From: Paludibacteraceae bacterium | GTDB taxonomy: Bacteria; Bacteroidota; Bacteroidia; Bacteroidales; Paludibacteraceae | DNA length: 39,037 nucleotides | Reading direction: 5' to 3' | Assembly: GCA_017646805.1 (NCBI GenBank) | Contig: JAGCLW010000056.1 | Location: 1-39,037, forward strand | In this document: positions 1-8,628 of the stretch, in pieces | Layout of the letters: each line of letters starts with the position of its first letter | Position numbering within the stretch: position 1 is the first letter of the stretch | Notes under the pieces: generated by a model | What the model saw: the letters and a program-made list of their open reading frames with translations, nothing else | What the model was told of the DNA's origin: nothing | Database searches by the model: none | Program-made: the position numbers and the translations under genes

Positions 1-190
1 AATTAAAATTTGCTTCAAAACCTTTATTGTTTTTACTCAATCCTCGACGATAGTCAACCTCCGCCTTTACATAATTTTTATCTTCGTATGCTCGATTTCC
101 TTTCCTCACATCTTTGGATTCTTGTTGTGCAAAAAGAGATATTGACCAAACAAACAAAAATAAAAAACTGGTTTTAAATTTATTTATCAT
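1..190 (-). CDS. batC: BatC-like tetratricopeptide protein, 5' part only
   Basis: This is the N-terminal part of a protein that runs off the left edge of the window. It starts at the ATG at 188-190. Translating the minus strand gives about 63 residues: a signal peptide (hydrophobic run followed by LFAQQ), then a sequence containing GNRAYEDKNYVKAEVDYRRG, which has the helix pattern of a tetratricopeptide repeat. It lies 21 bases downstream of batB and on the same strand. In Bacteroidota Bat clusters the gene after batB usually encodes the TPR protein BatC, so position and sequence agree. It is expected in the periplasm as a scaffold for the BatA/BatB membrane proteins. The rest of the protein cannot be seen. 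Confidence 0.8.
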   Translation of the reverse strand, partial: MINKFKTSFLFLFVWSISLFAQQESKDVRKGNRAYEDKNYVKAEVDYRRGLSKNNKGFEANFN

Positions 191-211
191 GACAAAATCT
201 TAATTTTTTTA

Positions 212-1240
212 TCAATTAAACAATCGAAGCTTATTCATCCATTTTCTTTTTCTTTCGGAAAGAAATAATTCTATAAGCAACAACAAAAACATTACAAAAG
301 CTAAAATCTGAAATTGTTCTTCAAAATCGGTAAATACCTTCGATTCAACTTCCGATTTTGCCATTTGATCAATTGATTTTTGTATCACACGTTGTGCATT
401 ATTAGTATTGTCTGCTCTCACATAAATTCCGCCTCCGGCTTTAGCAATATCTGCACACATGTTTTCGTTTAGCTTTGTTATCACCGTATTCCCATTTCGA
501 TCTTTCTTGAACGACATCGCATTTTGTTCCGGAATCGGAGCTCCGGAAGGACTTCCCATTCCTACCACATGAACTATAATTCCCTTAGACATTGCCTCTT
601 TGGCTGCTCCAATCGCATCATCTTCATGATTTTCTCCATCCGTAATAACCACAATCGTTCGTGAAACTTCTGCACCTTCTTCTTGAGGTCCAAAACTACT
701 CATTGCCATATCAATAGCAGTCCCGATTGCTGTTCCTTGCGTTGGAATAAGAGACGGCGTAATCGACGGTAAAAAAAGTTTTGCAGAAACAAAATCGCTG
801 GTTATTGGAATTTGAGTATAAGCATTACCGGCAAAAATAATCATTCCTACTTTGTCATCAGCCAAATTATCAATCAACTTGGCAACAATTTGCTTTGATT
901 TTTCCAATCGATTGGGTTGAATATCTGTAGCCAACATGGAATTTGAGACATCCATTGCCACAATCACTTCCACTCCACTTCGTTTTACTGTTTCTATTTT
1001 TGACCCAAACTGAGGACGAGCCAACAAAAAAATACCTAAAACAACGACTAACAATTGCAACGTAAATTTCCAATCTTGACGGTGTTTTGAAAATTGAGGC
1101 ATCAAACGCATAACAAGATTTTCATCACCAATCATCGCAATTTTTTTTCTACGATGATAATTTTTGTACCATTGCAAGCCTATCAATATCGGAATGATAA
1201 GCAACAAATAAAGATATTCTGGAATAGCAAAACGAAACAT
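212..1240 (-). CDS. batB: BatB, membrane-anchored von Willebrand factor A protein
   Basis: The 342-residue protein has two hydrophobic segments near the N terminus (about residues 10-22 and 58-74), a von Willebrand factor A domain from about residue 90 to 280, and a C-terminal membrane segment (about 313-330). The metal-binding MIDAS motif DVSNS starts at D97. It follows batA by 42 bases and is in the same operon. Bat proteins are linked to oxygen tolerance and envelope stress in Bacteroides fragilis and Leptospira; their exact biochemical role is unsettled. The start is an ATG with a normal N-terminal membrane helix. BatA and BatB are paralogues; I assign this one as BatB from gene order and length. 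Confidence 0.88.
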   Translation of the reverse strand: MFRFAIPEYLYLLLIIPILIGLQWYKNYHRRKKIAMIGDENLVMRLMPQFSKHRQDWKFTLQLLVVVLGIFLLARPQFGSKIETVKRSGVEVIVAMDVSNSMLATDIQPNRLEKSKQIVAKLIDNLADDKVGMIIFAGNAYTQIPITSDFVSAKLFLPSITPSLIPTQGTAIGTAIDMAMSSFGPQEEGAEVSRTIVVITDGENHEDDAIGAAKEAMSKGIIVHVVGMGSPSGAPIPEQNAMSFKKDRNGNTVITKLNENMCADIAKAGGGIYVRADNTNNAQRVIQKSIDQMAKSEVESKVFTDFEEQFQILAFVMFLLLLIELFLSERKRKWMNKLRLFN

Positions 1241-1282
1241 TTTACAAACAAATATTTTTTATACAAAAACAATTAACTCAAA

Positions 1283-2266
1283 CTACGGAATAGAAGAAAG
1301 ATATGTTTTTCTTAAAATAATTTCCAACAATAATGAAACCATCGCCAAAATAGCAAACAAAACATAAGCTTCATTGCGTTTGTTAAACTCTGTCACTTCT
1401 ATTTTTGTTTTCTCCATTTGATCGATTTCATTATAAATTTCACGCAATTTAGCGTTATCTGTCGCTCTGAAATAACGTCCTCCCGTCATTTCTGCAATAG
1501 ATTGCAACATCGGTTCATCTATATCAACCGGAATGTCTTGATATTGCACTCCAAACGGAGTTTGTACGGGATACGGAGCCATTCCTTTCGTTCCAACTCC
1601 AATGGTATATACTCGCACACCCATTTTTTGTGCTATTTCTGCCGCTGTAATAGGAGCAATATCTCCGGCATTATTAGAACCATCTGTCAATAATATCACA
1701 ACCTTTGATTTTGCTTTGCTATCTTTTATTCGCCCGACGGCATTTGCCAATCCAAGACCAATTGCCGTTCCATCTTCAAGCATTCCATATTCTACAGAAG
1801 AAAACAAATTGATCAACGCTTTGTGATCCGAAGTCAAAGGACATTGCATAAAACTCTCTCCGGCAAACAATACCAACCCGATATTATCATTCGGACGACC
1901 TTGAATAAATTCCATTACAACCGTTTTGGCCGCTTGCAAACGATTTGGTCTAAGATCTTCCGCCAACATTGTTCCGGATATATCGAGCGAAACAACAATA
2001 TCAATACCTTCTTTCGTGCTACTTTGCCAACTATTTGATGTTTGAGGTCGTGCAAGCACAATAATCAACAGCGAAATCGTAATCATTCGCAAAATAAACG
2101 GAAGATGACGAAGTCGCATTTTTAACGTTTTGTTCATCATAGAAAATGCCGACAAAGAAGATATTTTCATCGCAATTTCATGACGTTTATGACGTTTGAT
2201 ATACCAATAAACAATTGGAATAATCAAAAGAAGTAATAATAAATAATATGGATTTGCAAAAGACAC
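1283..2266 (-). CDS. batA: BatA, membrane-anchored von Willebrand factor A protein
   Basis: The 327-residue protein has membrane segments at about residues 7-22 and 56-71, a VWA domain with the MIDAS motif DISGT starting at D95, and a C-terminal hydrophobic segment near 300-318. The layout matches BatB but the sequence is distinct, as expected for the paired BatA/BatB paralogues. The start is a GTG at 2264-2266; the first in-frame ATG lies beyond the first membrane helix, so a later start would remove it. It follows the DUF4381-like gene by 24 bases and is followed by batB. Its likely role is in an inner-membrane complex with the MoxR ATPase and the DUF58 protein. Confidence 0.88.
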   Translation of the reverse strand: MSFANPYYLLLLLLIIPIVYWYIKRHKRHEIAMKISSLSAFSMMNKTLKMRLRHLPFILRMITISLLIIVLARPQTSNSWQSSTKEGIDIVVSLDISGTMLAEDLRPNRLQAAKTVVMEFIQGRPNDNIGLVLFAGESFMQCPLTSDHKALINLFSSVEYGMLEDGTAIGLGLANAVGRIKDSKAKSKVVILLTDGSNNAGDIAPITAAEIAQKMGVRVYTIGVGTKGMAPYPVQTPFGVQYQDIPVDIDEPMLQSIAEMTGGRYFRATDNAKLREIYNEIDQMEKTKIEVTEFNKRNEAYVLFAILAMVSLLLEIILRKTYLSSIP

Positions 2267-2290
2267 GTTTGTTTTTATTTTAATTGTTTT

Positions 2291-3271
2291 TTATTCCGAT
2301 AAATTTTCTTTCTCTAAATTCTTTTCTATTTTTTGATTTTCTTCAAGAGTTTCTTCTTTCGGTTTGGTTGCTTCGACAAATAAAAGAGCCGTATTCAACA
2401 TTTTTTCATTTTCTGTTGTTTCAGGAATCCATTTTGCAAATTTTACCAAATCAGACAAACGAAGCAATGTTTCCAATTCTTGTTTTTCTTTTTTCAATTC
2501 ATTATCCAAAAACAAATCTACCGCATCTATAATTTGATCAGAAGTCATCTCGATTGCATCAATTTCAAAACGAATTGAAATATAACGTCTTAAAACAAAA
2601 GTTAGATCTGTATAATATTCTTTTATTCTCGCTTTTTGCCACAATTTTTCATCTCGAATACGGCTAAATTCTCGCATTGCATATTCATACGGATCCACAA
2701 CAATTATTTCTTCTTCTTTCTTATTTTCTTTTCGCTTTTTATAATAACGATACCCAAAATAAATTCCTACAATAATTGCCACAATAAGCAATGCAAAAAA
2801 AACATATTCTGCAATTTCTCTCCAATTGATTGGAGCGGAATAGATAGGACGAATATCTGCAATATCTGCATTTAATGTATCTACTTGATACGGAAGGATT
2901 TTCAGACTTAATGTGTTGGACAAAACAGAATCTTTTCCATCAACAACAAATGCAAACGGAGGAATATAAAAAAGTGCCGAATCAAAAGCCGTAACTACAA
3001 CATTTTGCACCACTTGCAAATCTTTATTATCCAAGATGGTTGTATCTTTTTTTGACAAAGTTACAACTTCCAAACCGCTGATTATAGTGTCGGAAAGTAC
3101 CGGAAATAATACCGTCTGATTTTCATTTTGTATTGCTTCCAAACGAATTGTTGCTTGTTCTCCAATACGAATAGCCGTAGAATCTATCGATGATTTTACA
3201 ATTACATTTCCAGCTATTGAAATGGTTGAAATAAAAGAAATTAGCAACAAATAAAAAATCTTTTTCATCAT
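2291..3271 (-). CDS. Bat-cluster membrane protein with signal peptide, beta-rich ectodomain and one TM segment
   Basis: The 326-residue protein has an N-terminal signal peptide (MMKKIFYLLL then ISTISIAG), a periplasmic beta-rich region of about 130 residues, one transmembrane helix at about residues 152-174 followed by a basic patch (RYYKKRK), and a cytoplasmic helical region to the C terminus. This single-pass layout is typical of the gene placed between the DUF58 gene and batA in Bacteroidota. The C terminus is rich in Glu and Lys. The start ATG at 3269-3271 overlaps the stop of the DUF58 gene by one base, so translation is probably coupled; a TTG one codon upstream is possible but less likely. 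The protein is probably part of the MoxR/Bat complex. I know of no biochemical function. Confidence 0.75.
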   Translation of the reverse strand: MMKKIFYLLLISFISTISIAGNVIVKSSIDSTAIRIGEQATIRLEAIQNENQTVLFPVLSDTIISGLEVVTLSKKDTTILDNKDLQVVQNVVVTAFDSALFYIPPFAFVVDGKDSVLSNTLSLKILPYQVDTLNADIADIRPIYSAPINWREIAEYVFFALLIVAIIVGIYFGYRYYKKRKENKKEEEIIVVDPYEYAMREFSRIRDEKLWQKARIKEYYTDLTFVLRRYISIRFEIDAIEMTSDQIIDAVDLFLDNELKKEKQELETLLRLSDLVKFAKWIPETTENEKMLNTALLFVEATKPKEETLEENQKIEKNLEKENLSE

Positions 3272-4137
3272 CAACTTCTCATTTTAAAAAGTTTCAGCAA
3301 TGCTTTTACATAATCATCACTCGTCGAAATAGAAATCGTATCTACTCCATTTCTTACAAAATCAGATTGCAATTCGGCTTGTTTTTCTTTCCAAGCATTA
3401 CGATACGACATTCTCAAACGTTGATCCGATGTATCAACCCACAATTCTTCTTCCGTCTCTGCATCTCTCACTTTGATCAACCCGACTTCCGGCAAAACCT
3501 CTTCCATCAAATCATACACTTGCAAAGCTATCAAATCATGTTTTCGACTTGCAATCGTCAAACTATCTGTAAATGAAGGAGAAATAAAATCCGAAATCAA
3601 AAATGCCGTCGAACGTTTTTTTATTGCATTTGTAAAAAAACGCAGTGCAACTTCTATATTTGTTTTACGACTTTTCGGCTTAAAATTCAACATCTCACGA
3701 ATGATATGCAACACGTGACGTTTTCCCTTTTGTGGTGGAATAAATTTTTCTATTTGGTCAGAAAAAAATACCACTCCAATTTTATCATTATTTTGAATTG
3801 TTGAAAATGCAATTGTTGCCGCAATTTCCGTTATCAATTCTCGTTTGGTACGATCATGCACCCCAAATTCTCCACTATCACTCACATCTATCAACAACAT
3901 AACCGTCATCTCTCTCTCTTCTTCAAATACTTTTACATAAGGTCGATTAAATCGGGCTGTCACATTCCAATCAATATTACGAACATCATCACCAAATTGA
4001 TATTCTCGCACTTCACTAAACATCATTCCTCTTCCTTTGAAAGCGGAATGATATTCTCCTGCAAAAATATGATTTGACAAGCCTCGAGTTTTAATTTCAA
4101 TCCGACGAACTTGTTTAAGCAATTCTGTTGTTTCCAC
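3271..4137 (-). CDS. DUF58 domain protein of the MoxR/Bat cluster
   Basis: The 288-residue soluble protein belongs to the DUF58 family (VWA-like fold). The family core GRGMMFSEVREYQFGDDVRN is at residues 36-55, followed by IDWNVTARF. The VWA-type metal site DVSDS starts at D84. Translation starts at a GTG (4135-4137); no ATG is available at a sensible place and the N terminus ELLKQVRRIEIKTRGL matches the start expected for this family. The protein is thought to act with the MoxR AAA+ ATPase, as such pairs are nearly always adjacent; here rimO separates them. The downstream gene overlaps its stop codon. Confidence 0.85.
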   Translation of the reverse strand: METTELLKQVRRIEIKTRGLSNHIFAGEYHSAFKGRGMMFSEVREYQFGDDVRNIDWNVTARFNRPYVKVFEEEREMTVMLLIDVSDSGEFGVHDRTKRELITEIAATIAFSTIQNNDKIGVVFFSDQIEKFIPPQKGKRHVLHIIREMLNFKPKSRKTNIEVALRFFTNAIKKRSTAFLISDFISPSFTDSLTIASRKHDLIALQVYDLMEEVLPEVGLIKVRDAETEEELWVDTSDQRLRMSYRNAWKEKQAELQSDFVRNGVDTISISTSDDYVKALLKLFKMRS

Positions 4138-4172
4138 GATTTTTTTGTATAGAATTAAAATTCTGTATTTTC

Positions 4173-5471
4173 TTAATTTACGTATAAATCAAATGCATCA
4201 GCATCTGTGATTGTTACATCATAAAATTCTCCAATTACCATCTTCTGACCTTTCATTTTAATCAAAACTTCCCCATCTACTTCCGGCGAATCGTACTCCG
4301 TACGACCTATATAATAATCGTCTTCTTCTCGATCAATAATCACCTTCAACGTTTTTCCTATTTTTTCTCGATTGATTTCCAGTGCTATATCTTCTTGCAA
4401 AGTCATCAATTCCTCTAAACGTCTTTGCTTTTCTTCTTCCGACACATTATCTTCATAATGAATAGCACTATATGTTCCCTCTTCCTCACTATACATGAAT
4501 GCTCCCATTCGCTCAAACCTCATGCGACGAACAAAATCCATCAAGTCTTTGAAATCCTCTTCCGTTTCGTCAGCATGACCGACCATAAGCGTCGTACGAA
4601 GATGAATATTTGGCACTTCATTACGAATTTGAGTTATAAGCGTTTCCATCTCCTCTTTCGTAATTCCTCGACGCATTACTTTCAACATGTGTTCCGAAGA
4701 ATGTTGCAACGCCAAATCAAGATACGCACAAACATTTTCTTTTTCTCGCATCACTCGCAACAAATCATACGGAAATTGACGAGGATAAGCATAATGCAAT
4801 CTCAACCATTTTACACCCGGAATATCAGCCAAACGTTCAACCAACTCAGCCAATTTATTTTCCTTGTATAAATCTATGCCATAATACGTAAGATCTTGAG
4901 CTATAATCTGCAATTCTTTCACTCCTGTCGAAACCAAATATTGTGCTTCTTCAACAATATCTTCTATTGTCCGACTCTTATATTTTCCTGTGATAATAGG
5001 AATTGCACAATAAGAACAAGCCCGATTGCAACCTTCTGCTATTTTCAAATACGCATAATGAGATGGCGTAGTTTGCGTTCGTGTCGTACGATGATACGAT
5101 GGATCAGGTTCGATTTTTCCCAAACGAAAATCATCAATTAATTTTACCCAATCATATTTTCCGTAAATAAAATCAATTTCCGGAATCTCCGTTTTCAACT
5201 CCTCTCTATATCGTTCGGACAAACAACCCATGACAACAATCGTTTGTAATGGCGAATTTTCGTCCGATTTTAGTTTTGCCAATTGCAAAAGAATATCAAT
5301 ACTTTCTTGTTTGGCATCTCCAATAAAACCACACGTATTCACAACAACTACCGAAGTTTCGATTTGTTCCGGATCAAGATACGCATCATAACCTGCATCG
5401 TTGATCATTCCGATTAGTTTTTCGGTATCAACGAGATTTTTGCTACAACCAAGAGAAATAACTGAAAACAC
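4173..5471 (-). CDS. rimO: Ribosomal protein S12 methylthiotransferase RimO
   Basis: RimO adds a methylthio group to an aspartate of ribosomal protein uS12 using two iron-sulfur clusters and S-adenosylmethionine. The 432-residue protein begins with SLGCSKNLVDTEKL, the signature that separates RimO from the tRNA enzyme MiaB. The N-terminal cluster cysteines include those in SLGC, NTCGF and VMGC. The radical-SAM motif CxxxCxxC is at C148, C152 and C155 (CNRACSYCAIP). A TRAM domain occupies the last 70 or so residues. The start is a GTG at 5469-5471. It sits 34 bases after moxR and 35 bases before the DUF58 gene on the same strand, so it appears to be part of the Bat operon transcript even though its function is unrelated. 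Confidence 0.95.
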   Translation of the reverse strand: MFSVISLGCSKNLVDTEKLIGMINDAGYDAYLDPEQIETSVVVVNTCGFIGDAKQESIDILLQLAKLKSDENSPLQTIVVMGCLSERYREELKTEIPEIDFIYGKYDWVKLIDDFRLGKIEPDPSYHRTTRTQTTPSHYAYLKIAEGCNRACSYCAIPIITGKYKSRTIEDIVEEAQYLVSTGVKELQIIAQDLTYYGIDLYKENKLAELVERLADIPGVKWLRLHYAYPRQFPYDLLRVMREKENVCAYLDLALQHSSEHMLKVMRRGITKEEMETLITQIRNEVPNIHLRTTLMVGHADETEEDFKDLMDFVRRMRFERMGAFMYSEEEGTYSAIHYEDNVSEEEKQRRLEELMTLQEDIALEINREKIGKTLKVIIDREEDDYYIGRTEYDSPEVDGEVLIKMKGQKMVIGEFYDVTITDADAFDLYVN

Positions 5472-5505
5472 TTAATTTATCAAAAAAAAGTTATAAAAAA
5501 TAAGA

Positions 5506-6492
5506 TTATGGAACTTCTACCGCATTAAGAATTTCCGTAATAATTTCTTCGGTTGTTGTATTATTGGCTTCTGCCTCATAAGACAAGCCTATACGATGAC
5601 GAAGCACATCATAACACACCGTACGAACATCTTCCGGAATAACATATCCACGTCGTTTGATAAATGCGTATGCTCGTGCCGCCAAACCAAGATTTATGGT
5701 TGCACGAGGCGAACCTCCGTAAGCAATCATATTTTTCAAACTATCTAATCCGTATTCTTCCGGAAAACGTGTTGCAAAAACAATATCAACGATATAACGT
5801 TCGATTTTTTCGTCCATATACACTTGTTTTACAACTTCACGCACATCAACAATATCTTGCGGAGTCAACAATGGTTGCATTGGTTTTATATCGCCCATCA
5901 AATTTTGACGCATAATCAATTTTTCTTCTTCCTTTTTAGGATAAGAAATTACAACCTTCAACATAAAACGGTCTACTTGAGCTTCAGGAAGAGGATATGT
6001 TCCTTCTTGCTCAATTGGATTTTGAGTTGCAAGAACAAGGAATGGCGAGGGAAGTTTATGAGTTGTATCACCAATTGAGATTTGACGTTCTTGCATAGCT
6101 TCAAGCAACGCACTTTGCACTTTTGCCGGAGCACGATTTATTTCATCAGCCAATACAAAATTGGCAAAAACAGGTCCTTTTTTGATCGAAAAGTCTTCCG
6201 TTTTAGGGCTATAAATCATCGTACCAATAACATCGGCAGGCAATAAATCCGGAGTGAATTGAATACGTGAGAAATCCGCATCTATCAGTTGAGAAAGAGT
6301 CTTGATTGCCATTGTTTTTGCCAATCCCGGAACTCCTTCAAGCAAAACGTGTCCGTCGGCCAAAAGTCCAACAAGCAACGACTCTATCAAATGTTTTTGT
6401 CCCACGATGTTTTGATTCATTCCCATCATGAGCGTGTCAATGAACGAACTTTTTTGTTCAATCAAAGCATTTAATTCTCTAATATCTACCAT
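5506..6492 (-). CDS. moxR: MoxR-family AAA+ ATPase
   Basis: The 328-residue protein is a MoxR-type AAA+ ATPase. Walker A is GVPGLAKT at residues 53-60, Walker B with the following family signature is ADEINRAPAKVQSALLEAMQ at 115-134, and TQNPIEQEGTYPLPEAQ follows as sensor 1. The reading frame extends 17 codons upstream of MVDIREL, but that extension is a hydrophobic stretch not found in the family, so I use the ATG at 6490-6492. MoxR proteins act as chaperone-like ATPases with VWA proteins; the DUF58, BatA and BatB genes downstream are the expected partners. It appears to be the first gene of the cluster. Confidence 0.93.
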   Translation of the reverse strand: MVDIRELNALIEQKSSFIDTLMMGMNQNIVGQKHLIESLLVGLLADGHVLLEGVPGLAKTMAIKTLSQLIDADFSRIQFTPDLLPADVIGTMIYSPKTEDFSIKKGPVFANFVLADEINRAPAKVQSALLEAMQERQISIGDTTHKLPSPFLVLATQNPIEQEGTYPLPEAQVDRFMLKVVISYPKKEEEKLIMRQNLMGDIKPMQPLLTPQDIVDVREVVKQVYMDEKIERYIVDIVFATRFPEEYGLDSLKNMIAYGGSPRATINLGLAARAYAFIKRRGYVIPEDVRTVCYDVLRHRIGLSYEAEANNTTTEEIITEILNAVEVP

Positions 6493-6547
6493 AAATCTAT
6501 ATAAGTTTGTTATAATAAGTAACAAAAAAAAATGGCTGAGCAATAAG

Positions 6548-6574
6548 GAGAGACGCCTTATTCGGACGTCTCTC
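6548..6574. terminator. Hairpin between the HU-LysM gene and moxR
   Basis: An 8-bp perfect stem (GAGAGACG with CGTCTCTC) extends with two further G-C pairs after a one-base bulge and closes a loop of about six bases. It sits just downstream of the HU-LysM stop and upstream of moxR. On the minus strand the run of T residues begins only about 10-15 bases after the stem, so this is not a classic intrinsic terminator. It could be a weak terminator or an mRNA-stabilising hairpin. Confidence 0.45.
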
Positions 6575-6604
6575 TAATTGATTTTAGGCACAATAAAAAC
6601 GCAA

Positions 6605-8143
6605 CTACCGTGCCAAATATTTTATCTGAAGCGACTTGACATATTCCATACATTGTGGATTTTTCACGTCTATAAGTTGGTCGTCAAGTACCGGTACTTT
6701 TATTTTTGTATTCAATTTTACATCATCAGGATGTGTGATAACATCGCGATTGGCTTCATAAAGATAAACCCAAAAATCCTTGTGTCCATAATACTTTTCG
6801 GCTATCAACGTGAGGCGATTTCCCTTTTTCAATATCACCGTTGTGATGTATTTTGAGAACGAACGTGGTTGTTCAAAAATAGAAGTCTTTTTCTCTGTTT
6901 TGGCAACCGATTTTGTCGCATTTGAGGAAATCTGTTTTTTGTCCGCTTCAACTTTTTTTAAGGTTTCGGACGACTGTTTCGTCGATTTTTCCGTTCCTAT
7001 TGTTGATGCAATCCATTGTTTGCGTTGTTCCTCTTCTAATGCAATCGAATCTGCACGTTTTTGTTGTTCTTTTTTCACTAAAGCAATGGAATCCGCAATT
7101 CGTTGTTCGTCTTGTTTTTCGATTGTTTTAGCCTTTTGCCAATCAGCATATTTGGCTTTTGCCACAATGTATTGATCTTTAAAGAATGACGAAAATACTT
7201 GCGTACTATATTCTACATAACCAATTCCACCAACTACGATGAGCAACAACAACATAATCCAAACCCAATCCATCACACGAGAGATTTTTGACTTACGTTG
7301 CTTGATTGGCAACACTCGCTCTCCTAAATCATAATTTTCCAATGGAACGGGACGATCCGAATCTTGCGATTGTTTTTGTTTTTTTCGTTTGTTTGATTTT
7401 GTTTTTTGTTCTACAACAACCGATGGAGCTTCTTCTATGACAATCAATGGAGCATCCAACGGTTCATCTTTGGTCTCTTCTTGCTGAACTTGCTCAATCT
7501 CTGCCACAGTGGTTTCTTCTGCTATTTCTTCAGCTTTTGTTTCTACTTCCGATTCTACAGATTCTACCGGCAATGCAACTTCCTCCACTTCCGAAACGGC
7601 AACTTCTTTCACTTCTACAACTTCCGGTTCAGGAATTTGCTCTTCCACAACCGCTTTTTTAGGCTCTTTTGTTGATTTCTTTTTACTTGATTTGCGTTTT
7701 GGCTCAAGACCATTGAGCATTTCTTTTATTTCAAGTGCTTGCGTACGAAGACGTTGCAAATATTCTTGCTCTTCCGTTTGCGGATCAACACTTTTTACGT
7801 CCATTGCTTGCAAATCGGCATACGGAGCATTGACTTTATCTTTCAATTCATTTTCCGGAACAAAAACGACCTTGTTGTGTGCCGGAATCACAATTTCTTG
7901 CTTGGTATTGACATCTACACTTTTTCGCTCCTCAATCCATTTCAACTTAAACGTACCGAAACCTTTTATCTTAACAATTCCGTCTTTAAGAATCGCAATT
8001 TCCAATTCTATCAATAGCAAATGAAGAAACTCTTCAACAATCTTCTTGCTCAACCCCGTAGATTCCGCTATTGGAGCAATAAGATCTTGAATAGAAATTT
8101 TTTCTACTTTGGAATTGGTATTTAATTGATTATTATCATTCAT
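6605..8143 (-). CDS. HU-like DNA-binding domain fused to a membrane anchor and LysM domain
   Basis: The 512-residue protein has three parts. Residues 1 to about 100 are an HU/IHF-type fold (ILKDGIVKIKGFGTFKLKW, then a beta-arm region). Residues 120-270 are a low-complexity acidic and lysine-rich linker full of E, V and P. A single transmembrane helix lies at about 289-311 (WVWIMLLLLIVVGGIGYVEY). A charged helical stretch with repeated ADSIAL motifs follows, then a LysM domain at about 429-487 (KKGNRLTLIAEKYYGHKDFW). The order predicts DNA binding in the cytoplasm and peptidoglycan binding in the periplasm. Similar fusions occur in other Bacteroidota, but I know of no proven function. Its start overlaps the upstream HU gene stop by 8 bases, so the two are translationally coupled. 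Confidence 0.85.
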   Translation of the reverse strand: MNDNNQLNTNSKVEKISIQDLIAPIAESTGLSKKIVEEFLHLLLIELEIAILKDGIVKIKGFGTFKLKWIEERKSVDVNTKQEIVIPAHNKVVFVPENELKDKVNAPYADLQAMDVKSVDPQTEEQEYLQRLRTQALEIKEMLNGLEPKRKSSKKKSTKEPKKAVVEEQIPEPEVVEVKEVAVSEVEEVALPVESVESEVETKAEEIAEETTVAEIEQVQQEETKDEPLDAPLIVIEEAPSVVVEQKTKSNKRKKQKQSQDSDRPVPLENYDLGERVLPIKQRKSKISRVMDWVWIMLLLLIVVGGIGYVEYSTQVFSSFFKDQYIVAKAKYADWQKAKTIEKQDEQRIADSIALVKKEQQKRADSIALEEEQRKQWIASTIGTEKSTKQSSETLKKVEADKKQISSNATKSVAKTEKKTSIFEQPRSFSKYITTVILKKGNRLTLIAEKYYGHKDFWVYLYEANRDVITHPDDVKLNTKIKVPVLDDQLIDVKNPQCMEYVKSLQIKYLAR

Positions 8144-8426
8144 AGCGTGGAGTTGATTTAGATTTTTCCTTCATTGCATTACTTGGTTTGAAGTTCACTA
8201 CCATTTTTGGCGGAACAATCGTATGCTTTTGCGTTTGTGGATTGACCACCAAACGTTGTTGTTTTTTTCGCACTTCAAGGATTCCAAATCCTTGCATACC
8301 AACACTATTTCCCTCCGAAAGAATCGAAACTATCCTCTCATTCATGGCTCCAATAAGCATATCAACGTCTTCTTGTGAAATCTCAAGTCGATTGGCTATC
8401 GTCTGTTGTAATTCTTTGTAATTCAT
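8136..8426 (-). CDS. Small HU-family DNA-binding protein
   Basis: The 96-residue protein is an HU/IHF-fold protein: an N-terminal helical pair (KELQQTIANRLEISQEDV), the turn GNSVGMQGFGILEVRKKQQR, and the arm region NPQTQKHTIVPPKMVVNFKP with the conserved pattern around the DNA-contacting proline. The frame stays open 22 codons further upstream, but the family start fits MNYKELQ at the ATG 8424-8426, and the extra residues fall inside the predicted 5' untranslated leader. It is the first gene of a two-gene operon with the HU-LysM protein and may form a heterodimer with that protein's HU domain; that is inference. Confidence 0.88.
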   Translation of the reverse strand: MNYKELQQTIANRLEISQEDVDMLIGAMNERIVSILSEGNSVGMQGFGILEVRKKQQRLVVNPQTQKHTIVPPKMVVNFKPSNAMKEKSKSTPRYE

Positions 8427-8512
8427 ACTATTATAATAAATTTCTCTTACCAAAGAGACGTTAAAAAAAATGTTATAACCCATTGCAACCAAAGCAACGA
8501 ATACCTAAAGTG

Positions 8513-8544
8513 CAAAGATAACAATTTATACATTATCGGACAAA
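8513..8544 (-). promoter_or_regulatory. Bacteroidota-type promoter for the HU operon
   Basis: On the minus strand the -7 box TATCTTTG (8513-8520) matches TAnnTTTG exactly, and TTTG (8541-8544) lies exactly 20 bases upstream, the spacing known for Bacteroidota sigma-ABfr promoters. It predicts transcription starting near 8506 and a leader of about 80 bases before the ATG. Confidence 0.75.
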
Positions 8545-8600
8545 AATTTTTATTTTTATTTAATACAAATTAACCCCTTTTTACAAAAAAAAAGACAAAA

Positions 8601-8628
8601 AAAAGACGCTATGAAAATAGTGTCTTTT
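8601..8628 (-). terminator. Intrinsic terminator of the CRISPR array, fused to the last repeat
   Basis: A 12-bp stem (AAAAGACGCTAT with ATAGTGTCTTTT, one G-T wobble) closes a GAAA loop. Read on the minus strand it is followed by a long run of T residues, so it is a strong intrinsic terminator for transcripts coming from the array. Its right arm overlaps the degenerate end of the array's last repeat. It also keeps array transcription out of the HU promoter. The A-rich left flank lets it work in both directions. Confidence 0.85.

Noticed and set aside
6493..6543. Upstream extension of moxR
   Set aside because: The 17 added residues are hydrophobic and not part of the MoxR family; the ATG at 6492 gives the usual length.
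7509..8024. A 171-codon plus-strand frame opposite the HU-LysM gene
   Set aside because: It mirrors the low-complexity linker of the real gene; composition is Ser/Thr-rich by complement and no domain is seen.
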